From Dillenia suffruticosa (taxonomy: Eukaryota; Streptophyta; Magnoliopsida; Dilleniales; Dilleniaceae): DNA of 64,000 nucleotides. The position numbers and the translations under genes were made by a program. The DNA is taken from assembly GCA_033439265.1 (NCBI GenBank), contig JAVTVX010000016.1, positions 14,123,201-14,187,200 of the forward strand, in the 5' to 3' direction. This document shows positions 37,770 to 49,735 of this stretch, one piece after another; within the stretch, counting starts at the first letter, position 1, and every line of letters starts with the position of its first letter. A model generated the notes under the pieces. That model had not been told where the DNA came from and ran no database searches. It was given only the letters and a program-made list of their open reading frames with translations.

Positions 37770-38190
37770 TATGGTTCCCCTGGAGAGCCACAAGCAGGAG
37801 TTCAACTCCCTCTAATGTTGCCTACTTTGTTCAAGATGCTTCATGGGTTAAAATTAATAACTCCAGGAAATTTTCATACCAAGGGAATCACCTAGGTGAA
37901 AAGGTCTCATATTTGTAAGAAAGAGATAGAGTCTACGTATCATTTCTACTAGCATTGCTCCCAGATTGATGCCTCTCGGAGTCAATTTTGTTTATGCTAT
38001 ATATCCATTGAAAGCTTGCTGGAAAAATACCTAGGTGAAGGGAAATATTATACCTGTAATCCTGCAGGCACCTTTTTTGGTTGGTTTGGAGGCAGAAACC
38101 AGGAGAGTTTGAGGGGACTGAGATACTCATTTTTTTTTCAGGGCCTTTGGCTTAAGAACCTCTTTATTTTCCGGCTGAGTGGGAATGGCT
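37770..38190 (+). pseudogene. LINE-like fragment (zf-RVT region)
   Basis: Plus-strand wording VAYFVQDASWVKI, then HICKKEIESTYHFYQHC, matches the pattern of the zinc-binding zf-RVT domain after LINE reverse transcriptases in plants (C, ES-type centre, H, C). GTFFGWFGGRNQ follows, like the usual LFWTVWKERN segment. Two or more frame changes are present and the polymerase domain is not seen. No target duplication was found. Confidence 0.5.
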
Positions 38191-39042
38191 TAAATGAGCT
38201 GCGTGACCTTCCTCTGTCCCTGCGTCGGCTCGTTTGGGAGGATTGCATGGGCATGGAAAGACTCAGGGATGCTTACACCTCTAGGAGTTAGTTTTTGTTC
38301 TGCTTTTCCGTTTCTTTTTTTGTTGTGTTGCTGTTTCTTCTCTCTCCCAGTACCAAAAAATATATATATATATATCTTGCAAGTTTATGGTATTTTTGAG
38401 GCTGGCATAGCCTTGTTTTAGATCATTTTGTTCTCCCTTAGGTCATAATGGTGCACCTTGTTGGCACTTTGTTCAATACATCTTTCACTTATCACAAAAG
38501 AAGTTAAAACTTGTCTTGCTTTAATACTTTGCCAAAAAGAACCTATGGTTAGTTTCCCTTCCCTGCTATAACTTACTAGCATTAGTCAGTGTCCTTTGAC
38601 AAGAGGAAGAAAAAAACACTTAAAGATGTTGAATCAACACTGTTGATGTACCTGCACATGATGCTGAAGTTCAAAGTTCTTACAATTAGTTTGCATACAT
38701 ACATTTGTGTGTAATAATATAATATACTCACGCACACACACACATGTACTTTTTTTTTCTCTTTTTCTTAAGGCGATCTTTAAGGCTTCCCCGTGGTTCA
38801 AAATTTTGAAACAGAAATGTCATGTCATCACCCAGAGAGAAAGCCATAACAATCACATTTGACATTTTTCCTCTTCTTCTGCCAAATTTATGTTGTTTGA
38901 TCTATGGTTTTGCATTTCTTACTGTTTGTTGTTTGCCAACTAATGCTGCAATCAGTAATAATCCAGATATCTTACAAGAAAAGTTCTAGTTGTGTTGTGT
39001 TGGTCTTATTAATCATGTTTTTTAGTTGGCAGGTTGTATTAA

Positions 39043-42000
39043 ATGGGAAGTAAAGGTCGAGTGCCGCCTCCTCATTTAAGGCGTCCTCTTCCTGGACCTG
39101 GTATGGTGCATCCAGATCCATATGGTCCTGGAGTCCGCCCTGCACCTGGTGCCTTCCCTCCATTTGATATGCTGCCTCCACCTGAAATTATGGAGCAGAA
39201 ACTTGCTGCACAACATGGGGAGATACAGATCCTTGCAACAGAGAATCAGAGACTTGCAGCAACACATGGAACCTTGAGACAAGAACTTGCAGGAGCACAA
39301 CATGAGTTGCAGATACTTCAAGCGCAAATAGGAGCTGTGAAGTCAGAGAGAGAACAACAAATGAGAGGCCTCATGGATAAGATAGCAAAGATGGAAGCTG
39401 AATTGAAGACAGCAGAGCCTGTTAAGTTGGAGCTGCAGAAAGCACGAGCCGAGGCTCAGAATTTAGTGGTATCACGGCAGGAGCTTATTTCTAAGGTGCA
39501 GCAGCTGACTCAGGATCTTAAGAGTGCCCACACAGATGTGCAGCAGATTCCTGCTCTAATAGCAGAACTCGAGAGTCTCAGACTAGAATATCAGCACTGC
39601 AGGTATGTTAAAGGTTGATTTGTGTCTGCTTTGAACTAAAATGGGAACTTGAAAGATAATAGTCTTGGCAGTCTGAGTTCGACAGAGATTAATGGGATTT
39701 CATTGGCAAAAAAGGGTCAGGTTAAGGAAAGAATTATTACATTTTTTTTTTCTTCTGAAGCTGCTTTCTGAATAGATCTTCTTGCAATTTTTCTTGCTCT
39801 AATGCTTCATCTGATTGACCTGGATTATGCAGGGCTACATACGACTATGAGAAGAAATTGTATAATGACCACCTTGAGTCCCTTCAGGTTATGGAAAAGA
39901 ATTACATGAACATGGCCAGGGAGGTGGAAAAGCTTCGAGCTGAGTTGACTAATACTGCTAACATAGAGAGAAGAGCTGGTACATGAAGTTTGAGCCTGAC
40001 CCTTTTTTCTCTTTCTTACCTCCTGTCTCTCAGCAGGCCCCTTTTTTTTTATGCCCTTGCTTTTATTTTGAGATGGTTTGCGCATCCTAATCAATTTAGG
40101 TGGGCCATATGGGGCTGGTGCTGGACACAATGAGAATGAAGATTCTGGGCATCATCCTGCTGGACAAAATTCTTTTGAGGATGGCTACGGTGCTCCTCAG
40201 GTTTGTTATTTAATATTCCTGGCTTTGTCCTTCATATCATAACAAATGAACTCTTATCTAAAGGTTTATTTATTTATTTTTCTAAGTTTCTATAAGAGTT
40301 GGGTTTAAAAGTATCTGAATTTCCTTGCTTGAGTTGATCAAGTAATTTTATCTTAGTTGTCTAAACGAGACTTCAGGATAAAAGGAGTCTTTCCCTTCTC
40401 CTTGCCTTTCCCTTCCCCCCCCCCCCCCCAAAAAAAAAAAATATTTATGACTTCTTGCAGGCTATTCAGATGAAAGTGGCGTTCTTGTTTCACCAGTTTT
40501 TTGTGAAGTTAGTATTTATTTATTTATTTATTTTTTGATTATTGATCGTAACTTGAGAACTTGAGTTACTTTCCTTTAGGTGCATATAGGTAAACCCATT
40601 GAGCACACACATTTTGTCACACAAACTGTGTGCACTGGGCCCTAGATGTGGGCTCTCCTAATAAACAGAACGCTAATTGAAGATATCACTTGGGAGAAGG
40701 TTCATAGATTATTTAACCCCAATTCGAGAAGTAAAAGAATTTCCATTTGGGAGAATTGCCATAGTTCCGGATATGATACGCACAGTTGGGAAATAGTCCA
40801 TGCATCACGATTGATCATTTCCTTATGTATGGCTGTGTGTTCATGCATCACGATTACCATGTTTCGTGCCTTGCATCTGATATCGTTCCTTATGTATGGT
40901 TGTGTGTTCCTTTTTGAGATATTTGTCAGCTTAGTGGTTTGATTGATCATTTCACCTCTCAAAAGCCTCCCAATATTTGCAATACAGAGGATTGCACCCG
41001 GGTATTAAAAATGGGGGAGGTGCATCACAACCACTAAAGTAATTGATCATTTAAAAATACCACCATCATATTGTCTACGGTCTTGTTTGACTACATTTAT
41101 CTACGAGAGAAGTTATTTACGGATAAGTCTGTATAAATAAAAATAAATGACAAAGTAGTTTAAAATGTTTGGTTATCCAGAAATCTTAAACTATTGGATA
41201 AGTTTGTTTACATAAATTTATTTTAATATCAAAAGCTGTAAAGAGAATATTGTAAGTAAATATACTAAAATGTCCCTAATTAAAAATTCAAAAAAAAAAT
41301 CAATAATAAAAATTGTGAAATTAATAGCATAACAAGTTTTTAAAGATATTATTGATTTTTGTCCAATAGTTGATTGAAAGAATATTGACTTTGATTTATG
41401 AAAAAAAAAAAAGGCCAAACAAACAAACAAAAGACAAGATATATCATATAACATGTTTATTCTAAAATGTTAAGATATAGTTAATTTAAATATATTAGAA
41501 AAGTTAACATTCACATAATGCATGGTAGTATTAGATTTTAGTCAATGTATAATTTACTATATTTAAAAAACTGAATAATAAGAAAATTATGAACATGAAA
41601 TAACATATATGTTTTTGCTGGATAGGATAAAGTAGTCTTATTTTTTACTTAGATAAAATAAAATATTATAATGCATAACTAACATTGGTGTTACAACTTT
41701 AGAATATTATAAAAAATATAAAATATTTTATGGAAACTAAATATAGAGAGAGAGAGAGAGCTAATTACATGTGAACTAATGAAAAGATAGAATAGACGAG
41801 ACATTTAAAAGGAAATGTAGAGAAAGAAAGTAGGGTAAATGGAATTTATAGAATATTAGTGTTATTATTTTTAAATATGGACATTTTTGTCTAATGATTG
41901 TTATGTTACAAAAAATCTATATAAGAGATTCTATCCGGGAAGTGATTTAAAAAAGTCATCGAGGTGATACTTTTCCAAATCACTTAGTTTAAATAGTATT

Positions 42001-42885
42001 ACCTGTTCTTTCAATTACTACACCCATCAAAATCTACCAATGCACTTAATTTTAAGTGCTCTTACCCGTTGAACTTTTCTTTCAACAGTTGCTAAATTCC
42101 TGCTAAATCATCTAAGATTGATCACTTTTCCTTGTTCACCTAGAAAAATAAACCCATTGACCATCTTGGTCATTTCTTTTTCATTCACTTGTGATTCAAT
42201 TTTATCTTGGTTTGGGAAACTCTCCAAATGACAAGTCCAAAATCTTTTGCAACCTTTGGGTCATATAAGATGCCAAAGTTCTAGTGCCCCATTTTCTTCT
42301 TAAAATTCAGGAAGAAACTTTGGCCTATGACATCATAACAAATTATTGTACAAGAGGGCAAAATATTCTTAAACAATCACAAAACAGCTAGGATAGCTGA
42401 ACGGAATGGGTGGACCAGCTGACAGTGGCCCACATTGAACTTGTTTACAGGATCTCTCTCTCCATCTCTCACTCTCTCTCTAAGCTGATGACCTTAATGC
42501 GCTTATCTATCAGGGACGTGCTTCTGTTGGTGGTCCTGCTACTCCGAATTATGCTGGAACACAACCTGGTGTAGCAGTTCCTAGAGCAAATTATGATTCT
42601 TCTACTGGTCCTGGTTATGGTGCACAGAGGGGGCCAGGTTATGATGCTCAGAGGGCTCCAAGCTATGATGGACAGTGGGGACCTGGTTATGATGCACAAA
42701 GAGCAATACCAGCTTATGATGCACAGAGAGGCCCGGGCTATGATGCACAAACCAGAGGTCTTGCTGGGCCTTATAGGCAGGCGCCACCGGTAAGCAGTGC
42801 ACCTTATTGTTCTGCAACTCCACCTGCCCGTGCTGGTGGTAGTTATGAGGCACCTTCTCGGGCAGGAAATCCTATCAGGAGATAA
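39043..42885 (+). CDS. FLXL2: FLX-LIKE 2 coiled-coil protein (FLL2/FLXL2), four coding exons
   Basis: Coding exons are 39043-39602, 39833-39978, 40100-40200 and 42514-42885, all with GT/AG borders and agreeing phases. They give 392 residues. The head MGSKGRVPPPHLRRPLPGPG and the block QHGEIQILATENQRLAATHG closely follow Arabidopsis FLXL2 (At1g67170). Residues about 1-49 are Pro/Gly-rich, about 50-230 form a long coiled coil, and the rest is a disordered Gly/Tyr/Pro tail. In Arabidopsis, FLL2 promotes phase separation of FCA nuclear bodies and proximal polyadenylation at FLC; that role here is by homology. The tail holds six octapeptides of the GPGYDAQR type (about 301-349) that I do not recall in the Arabidopsis protein. 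Start choice: first ATG after the GGCAG acceptor at 39032. Intron 3 is unusually long (2.3 kb). Confidence 0.93.
40201..42513 (+). other. Intron 3 of FLX-LIKE 2 with AT-rich inserted-looking DNA
   Basis: Starts GTTTGTT, ends TATCAG. Contains a C-run followed by an A-run (about 40417-40441), two copies of CCTTATGTATGG with GTGTGTTC (40821 and 40890), and from about 41060 to 42000 very AT-rich sequence without genes. No transposon ends could be fixed. Confidence 0.6.
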
Positions 42886-44150
42886 TCTACCATTTTCACA
42901 AGTTTGACATTTTGAGGGTTGCATTATGAAGCCGGTATAAAGTTTCACTCACTTTGGCTCCAGTATTTCCCTAGGCAGCTCAAGCAACATAAGCTCTTTA
43001 TGATTAGTTTTCTTGTTGGCATTTTGACTGGTCTGCGGAGCACAAACAATTGGATTTACATGAGGAGCATGAGATTCATTATTTATTATCCATAAGCATT
43101 TTATTTTTCTAAACTAAATTATATTGCCATGCTTCTAAGTATGCTTATCTGCATGCGAGCATTTGCTAACACATGATCGTTCAACGCATGTACTCTTAGA
43201 TTAGTTTCAATTTAGTTTTGTGAGATTGGAATGACAATTCAGTCTGCGGGACAAAAATTTCATTATGTCAAGCAATCATTGGACAATATCCGACAAAGGA
43301 TTTGAATCCTTTGTAATTGAAATCATCACAAGTAAATCTTGTAATTAAAAACTTGTGTGGAGATGTTCCTTTTAACTTTGAACCTTCCATTCTGTCTATT
43401 CATTGGTTATGTGATGAGTCAATCTCCTATCTAGCTCATGGCTACCATGAGAATTGGTGCATTTTAGTCCCGGCGCCGGGGGAAGGGCGATTTACTTTTC
43501 CCAAGTCAAATTAGTAAAGCATGCACTTGGGAAAAAACACTTTGAAGGTGTCAAGCATTCACGCGGAAGCAATTATATTATGCAGTGTTCTAAAACGTAA
43601 TGGGATTCATTCAGACAAATGTATTATCAAGCGAAACAAATAAATGAAAGCAAGTGAATAAAGAACACGACTGGCGCAACAATAATCTTTATTAGATGGA
43701 AAAAATGATTACAATGTACTAGTTGGGGGCTTTTAGTAGGGTTCTTATAAGAGGAAATATTGAAATGTTTGAAGCGTACGAACAAAAATAAAAAGGTTAC
43801 AAAAATCTAAGAGCAAGGACCATCTTGCTCTTGCCAAAAACGTCAAGACAATGAAGTGTCAAGAACGGTAAGCTGCTGCAACTTCTTTTTGGCTTGAAAA
43901 TGATGTCAACTTGGGTAAAATGATGCTATCATACCAGACTGAACGGCACCGCTCTTCAGATTACAAAATGTTGAATGTTTTGGTTGAACATTCTTAGGCT
44001 CAAATTAGGATTTTGCCTCCTTTCTGGATTTTGCCATTAATTGTTCAAAAATCTCAGTAAAGTGATGCGCAAAATGTTATAAATTTTGGGTTTAACTACC
44101 GATGGCCAAAATTGTTACTTTCGACATTAATATCTTGACATAGCAAGAAA
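42886..44150 (+). other. FLX-LIKE 2 3' flank and intergenic DNA
   Basis: The first 150-250 bases after the stop are probably 3'UTR, T-rich downstream, without a strong AATAAA. The remainder holds no recognisable gene. A GC-rich CCGGCGCCGGGGG patch lies at 43471. Confidence 0.4.
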
Positions 44151-44520
44151 CAAAGTGCCACACTCGACTCAAGTACAGTGGCAGAATATTGTGCACACCA
44201 GTTACTTGATAACATGGGAATAATCCAAACCTCTACCACACCCCTTCAGTAACAATAAGAGTGCTATCCAAATTGTTCATATATTTCATGAGCAAATGAA
44301 ACACTTCGAGACTGTGTGTTACTTCATCCGTCAACATCTACTTCATGAAGCTCTTCGACCAGTTGATGTTGGTTCCGAGGGTCAACCACTTTACGAAAAG
44401 TCATCTTCCGAGTCGCTTAGTTGATCGGAGTGCTATCACCTTGAACCATTTTATCACCAATCAGGACAAGTGTGATTGAGGATTTTTCACAGCAATTAAG
44501 ACCCTAATCGAGAGAAGGCT
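44150..44520 (+). pseudogene. Ty1/Copia RNase H fragment
   Basis: Plus-strand words STVAEYCA, LLDNMGI, NNKSAIQI, HEQMKHFE and CYFIRQHLLHEAL match the Copia RNase H C-terminal region (DSSTVAEYCAL, DNKSAIQIA, HERTKHIEIDCHFVRQ). Only this slice is present and it is broken in a few places. Confidence 0.75.
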
Positions 44521-44544
44521 TTTTTTTCTTTTCTTTTTTTTTTT

Positions 44545-44705
44545 AATAGGTGTGATGGATACCTTCGTCCCTTAATCAGATTAAGAGTTCGACTCCTATT
44601 GGACACAAAAAAAAAATGTTGGAAGACCCGTCTCAGATTAATCCGAACGAAATTCTGAATATTGGGTGGTGGTCAACCCATAATACAAAAAAAAAGAAAA
44701 AACAA
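44545..44705 (+). repeat. Possible tRNA-derived SINE with A-rich tail
   Basis: GTGTGATGGATACC is a fair A-box-like head, AGAGTTCGACTCC a good B box about 35 bases later, then a short body and an A-rich tail after 44685. An internal A-run at 44606 divides it. No target duplication is evident. Confidence 0.35.
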
Positions 44706-45637
44706 AACAAAAGAGAGAAGCCTAATTGAGCATCACCGATAGAGGATGATTGAATTTCTTTGTAAATACCATATCTGTAGTGTCCTCTCCTGTATAATTA
44801 GGACCCTGTATAAATCCTTGAGACAAACAATTCAGTACAAAATTCTAAACTTTTTTTTTTCCTCTCCTTTGTAAAATAATTTTAGTGGAATAGATAAAAT
44901 AACTATAATGTTGTATAGTTTTTATTGATCATTGCTTGCATAAAATTTTTTGTCATTGAAAAAAAGAAATTATCTTAGCACCGGACATTCGCAGCGAAAT
45001 TCGGGCCTAGCAATTTACACTATTTCAGTTGCTAATTTTTCCAATGTCTTTTTAATATATAATTTTTTAATTGGCAAAAGAATAACAACAACTTTCTTTT
45101 CGAATGACAAAGGATAATGTAATAGATTCGAAAAGACCTTAATTATGACATTGTTGTATGCTTAATACCACCTTTGGAGAGAAAGTAAGTGTGGATTGGC
45201 CGGAAGCCAGAGGATCCTTAAATGTCCTTCGAGTTCTTGCATGCGAGTGTTGAATTTATTAAGCGTTATGAGCCCTTGAACAATGAAAGCCCTTCTGCAA
45301 AACCCACTCTCTCCCACTTGTGAAGGTACAAGTAGTACTCCCCCAACCTATACCGTTTGGAAGAAGAACAGGGCACAAATGCATAAAAAACTTAAGCAAA
45401 TCCCTAAGATCTCCAAGCAATTTTCAAAGTCTATGGTTCATTGATTGCAATTGAATCACCCCACAATGCAAGGAAAACGGGATAAAATCCAAATAAGGTT
45501 TCATGAGAGGGAACTTCAGTTGTGACCATCTCTTTCATCACCGGACACAACGTTAGAGTCAACTCTTTTAGATTTACAAGACTTGTGGCTGTTGAAATCT
45601 GGAACAAGATTCTTGAGAAGCTAAAAATTTGGAATTT

Positions 45638-45970
45638 CTAGCACAGTAAGGCATTCCAAACTGAGATATCCTCTGGAATGCATTTCCTGCTCGCCATTGG
45701 CAATCCAAATAAGCTCTGCTGCTTTAAGCAGGGAGATGCTCCATGAGCAAGTTCTTCCCCGAGCAGCCCCTCCCCTTCAAATATCTCGTCTGCTGAATCA
45801 TTACAATTTATTTTGAGTGATTCTAACTTGTTTATCCTTTTCGGCATAGTAGCTGGAAAAACTTTTACTGGTTTGAGACAGGAAGAAATATCTAGTTTCC
45901 TCAGTTTGCCAAAGTTCTTATCTGGTAGTTGTGACCACCATATCCTCTCCAGTTTATACAATCAGCGAGG
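45638..45970 (-). pseudogene. Leucine-rich-repeat fragment of a CC-NBS-LRR resistance gene
   Basis: The minus reading has LERIWWSQLPDKNFGKLRKL, CLKPVKVFPATMPKRINKLE and LKINCNDSADEIFEGEG. This is the pattern of the C-terminal LRR of At4g27190-like CC-NBS-LRR proteins (LEKIW-QLP-FGKL, IFPSSM, L-V-C-S-EEVF-EG). Only about 107 codons are present, with no NB-ARC or coiled-coil part nearby, so it is a detached gene fragment. The tail after GASPCLKQQ is no longer LRR-like. It lies about 1 kb downstream of the ankyrin/PGG gene on the same strand. Confidence 0.7.
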
Positions 45971-46379
45971 ATGCAAGGAATGAAACCTGCAAAAATTCAT
46001 TCCAATTCCAACTTATATTTTGTTACTGGATCAACAAGGCTTTTCCTAATTCCTAATTCTTCTTTTTTACCTTTTTCCTTTTCTCCATTGATTCCATGAG
46101 AAACTGAAGCATATTCTATGAAAGCCTACCAGCGTGCTGCAATTTTCATTCCATGTACATAGTCGAAAAGAAAGGAAAGTTTGTCATGTACCCTTTCATC
46201 AAACAGAGCATTTTGTTAAGAAGAATCTGGATTGACCTCAGAACCATGCCAACCCTCTTTGGAACGACAAAAACCTGTGACCTTTGGAAGGTTACACAGT
46301 AAACTCCCTGCATTTGAACAGATGAAATGATGATTCTGAAGTGCTTATCCATAGAGGACATGTATGGGAAAGGAAAAGG

Positions 46380-46383
<4 letters not shown>

Positions 46384-46469
<86 letters not shown>

Positions 46470-46470
46470 A
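46384..46470. repeat. (GA)n microsatellite
   Basis: About 60 bp of uninterrupted GA followed by GACAGA variants. It yields a spurious Ser/Leu frame on the minus strand. Confidence 0.95.
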
Positions 46471-46982
46471 GAAATTGTCACATGACTTGAAAACCAAGGC
46501 TGAAAGATCAAGGTTGTCCGAATCGGAAAAATATGCATTTAACCAATCAAAGCCTTATGAAGAATCAGCAACCACATGTAATCAGGACTGTTCATCAACA
46601 CCCTGAAGTATTACATGTGTAAGGACTTCAAGTAGGAGTCAGCGGCTCTTTTTACAAATCTCCTGATTTCATCCATCCAATCTCAATTTTGAATCTCACC
46701 AAATTCTGAAGGATTAGATCTCGAGTAAAAATAATTTGACAAGAGACGCACCACATTTGTTAAACTTTGACCGGACATCAGTGCTTTTATTCTTCACACC
46801 ACCTACGATTATATTCACTTCTGAGGTTTAAGCGGACCTCCCCATTCCTCGTAAATAAATAAGCACAACCACACAAAGGAAAAACAGAAAGGAAATTCCA
46901 AATGTCCAAAGAACCACAAAACTGTATGAATATGATTCCACTAACAAATAAACTTTGTTTCTGGACATTTCCATAGACTTGA

Positions 46983-46988
46983 TTTATT
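46983..46988 (-). terminator. Candidate polyadenylation signal of the ankyrin/PGG gene
   Basis: TTTATT on the plus strand gives AATAAA on the minus strand, 25 bases after the stop codon at 47013-47015. Confidence 0.3.
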
Positions 46989-47012
46989 CGTGATACATCA
47001 GATAGGTAGTCT

Positions 47013-49050
47013 CTACATAGTTAAATCACCACTAGGAGAAAAGAAGCCTAATCCAAATGTAGAGCGACACATTTGAACTAAGAGAGGAAGTCGGAGAAGT
47101 GCAAATAAAGTAGCAGGAAGGCAAGCTAGGAGAATAATTGGCGCAATGAACCACCCATGTTGCTGACTTATAGCAATCCCTAGTGTTGCCGTAAAAGCTG
47201 TAGTCATAGCTGCTATGGACACAAACAGTGCAGAAAGACCTAGAATCAACCTCATTGGCAATGACTTCAAAAAGTCATCCTCTGCATAGCGAGCACTTGA
47301 GATGGACAAAAACGTGATCAGGGATGCAGTTGATGAAAAGAATGCTACAACATCTGACATAACAAAAACCACGAGTAAGGTATCATTCTGGAGTATAGGG
47401 ATGCCTGTTAAAACTGCAGCATATGCGATGGTCGCAATGAGTGTAGCCACAACCACACATGATCTTGCAGTATCCCTCATCCACTTCTCCCCCTTTTCAA
47501 GCAAGTCCTTGTGCTCTTCTGTGAACAAGACACGAGGAGTTTTCCCATTTGAATTTGTCAATGATCTGAATAAGGGATCCACAACGTCCTCAACTGCCTA
47601 CAGCAAAATAAAACATAAACAACAACCACCTCAGTCTTAATCCCAAATTTCGGGATTGGCCATTTGAGAGACAAATATAATAAAGAGGAAAAAAAAACAT
47701 AAAATCAAATTTTGAAAGCATAAATAGAGAAAATAACACTACAAAATAAAAATAAAAATAAAAATAATGAAAAAAGAGAAATAAAAATAAACTATCCATA
47801 GAAACATGCACTTAATTACCTAATATAATTCAATTAACTTTTAGCCCTTAATGGTTGTTGAACAAGCACTGATTTACCTTGAACCATTGAAGTTCTCGCT
47901 GCATTTGTAGGGCAGCACCGGGGACAGAATCAAGTTTGGAAGCAGGTGGTAGTTTTGCTGCAAGGTGCAACGTATTGTCGCCATTATCAACCCTAGAAAA
48001 CCTCAAAACTTTCTGTGAATTCAATTGACATATTAGGTTGAAGATCTTCTCATAGCGATTCTCAATTGCAGTGTGAAATACATTACTCTCATTTGTTAAC
48101 AGCCAGTATAGATTGGGTAAGTAAAAAACACACCCAATCAAAACCTCCACTATTCCATTTTCCGCAGCTATGCTTAAGATGTTGGCCATCGCAAGGTACC
48201 CATATGCCTCTGCACTGGTTGAGATCTTGGCTAATATGAACTCCATTAGACGTATAGACTGTTTATGCTTTAATTTTATCAGGTAAACCTCCTTAATGAG
48301 AGGAACTGCAATTATAATTTAAACAAGTCACGCATGATTAGTTATCTGCTTTAATCAAAAAGCATACAAATGAAGCCTTACATACCACGTACTGCAAAAC
48401 TCCAGAGTAGGTCTTTCATTTTCTTGAATCCTATAGCCAAAATGCAAGGAAAAATCTAGTAACTTGAGGTAAAGATTAAACATTGAGTCAAAATGTTGAA
48501 CTGGTTTATTCTAGGTTTCATCTCTTGGAATACCTGTGACCATGCATGCAAATGGAAGACGAATTAGCATCTTTGCACCTCCTCTGTTATTATACTGCAA
48601 GAGGCCATCATTCCGATAGTTTAAACTGATGGCTTTGAAAAAAAAAATTGTGTAAAAAAGTGTCAAGAGCTATGAACCAACTATATTGTCCTCCAAAACT
48701 CTACAAATAAAATGGAATCAAACAACAAAAGGAACTAACATGAGTAGATAAGACGCTGCCAGAAATTAAGGTGGGTTGCACTTGGAAAAGCTGAAGGCCC
48801 TTGAACCAACACATCTAGGGGAGAGAGACTATCATATCTACACAATGCAAGCTCCGGGTACCTTTGAAGCAGTTCGAATGCAACATCTATACAAAGAAAT
48901 TTCATGCATCATTAGTCGCCATAGTAGTGATTTGTACATAAGAATGTCAAAAGTAAACTCACCATAGAGACCATCGGCGATTATGTTATTCAACAACTTT
49001 CCACCAGCTTGACTACCAAGGAAAAGAGGTGTTTCCCAACACCCACTCAT
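47013..49050 (-). CDS. ACD6/ITN1-like ankyrin-repeat protein with PGG membrane domain, six coding exons
   Basis: In transcript order the exons are 49050-48963, 48886-48740, 48632-48534, 48430-48386, 48305-47878 and 47597-47013. All junctions have GT/AG and matching phases, giving 463 residues. The N-terminal part has ankyrin-style words (DVAFELLQRYPELAL, LDVLVQGPSAFPS, FWQRLIYS). The middle has IKEVYL and IAAENGIVEVL, and DNGDNTLHLAAKLPP lies near 231-247. RELQWFK then leads into TPRVLFTEEHKDLL and KWMRDTARSCVVVATLIATIAYAA, the PGG domain. Four hydrophobic spans lie at about 314-334, 343-368, 385-412 and 418-442. Relatives act at membranes in salicylic-acid defence and salt or ABA stress. The literal PGG tripeptide is replaced by GIP. 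It is short for the family (often 550-750 aa), with few intact ankyrin repeats. Start choice: the ATG at 49050, with an in-frame stop 21 bases upstream. Confidence 0.85.
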
Positions 49051-49735
49051 TGCAGCTCTGTACTGAGTTCACTCACCTAGAACACAATATATGCAGCTCT
49101 CAATGCCAGAAACAAGTGGTCAATTACTCAAATCTTAAAGGCTAATTACAGAATAAACAGACTCTCCATCAAATCATAAAAATTAGTGGCGTCTCAAATT
49201 CAATTGAAATAAAAAATCATTAAAAGCTCAAATTCAATTTCAAACCCTAAATTCACCAAAACCCACAAAATGCAACCCCAATGTTCCAAAAAAAAAAAAT
49301 ACTACAAATTTAGTCTGACATTGCCAGTCGAAAACTCATTGAAAGCTCAACCGATCAAAACAGCTGAAATTATGTAAGATTCAGACCAGATCTGCCAACA
49401 GTTGGATTAACAAATAAAGGCACTATGCAAGCAAGCACAAATAGCCAAAGAATTAAAACTAACTCTAGGGTTTCACTTTTCTTTCTTTTATTTGGGAAAT
49501 AAAAGTAATTTAAAGAAAAAAGAAAGAAAGAAAGAAAGAAAGAAGCAAACCAAACATGACAATTGATTATGTAAGATGAAGAAAATGAGAAGAGGAAGTA
49601 GAAAGCCAACCCAAATTCCCAATAAACAGATTTATGAACAACACAACACAATAAATACCCTAATTGAAAAAGATCCACAACACAAAATGCCCATTTAGAG
49701 AGAGAGAGAGAGAAGACAGAGAAAGTGAGAGTACC

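Larger units (their letters stand above)
23563..39032 (+). other. Candidate 15.5-kb 5'UTR intron of FLX-LIKE 2, loaded with transposons
   Basis: Bounded by GTACGC at 23563 and a pyrimidine-containing acceptor ending GGCAG at 39032. Contents listed separately are a TIR-flanked repeat (25378-26069), an LTR element (27442-33142), chromovirus pieces with an insert (34690-37000) and a LINE-like piece (37770-38190). Unassigned parts are 23563-25377, 26070-27441, 33143-34689, 37000-37770 and 38200-39032. In these I see only T-rich intron-like DNA, microsatellites and open frames under 100 codons with no recognisable protein. Confidence 0.4.

Noticed and set aside
42593-42853. Frames on both strands overlapping FLL2 exon 4
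   Set aside because: They are shadows of the octapeptide-coding repeat; the real frame is fixed by splice phase and FLXL2 similarity.
46146-46538. 130-codon minus frame with a long Ser/Leu tract
   Set aside because: The tract is the (GA)n microsatellite; the flanks match no protein.
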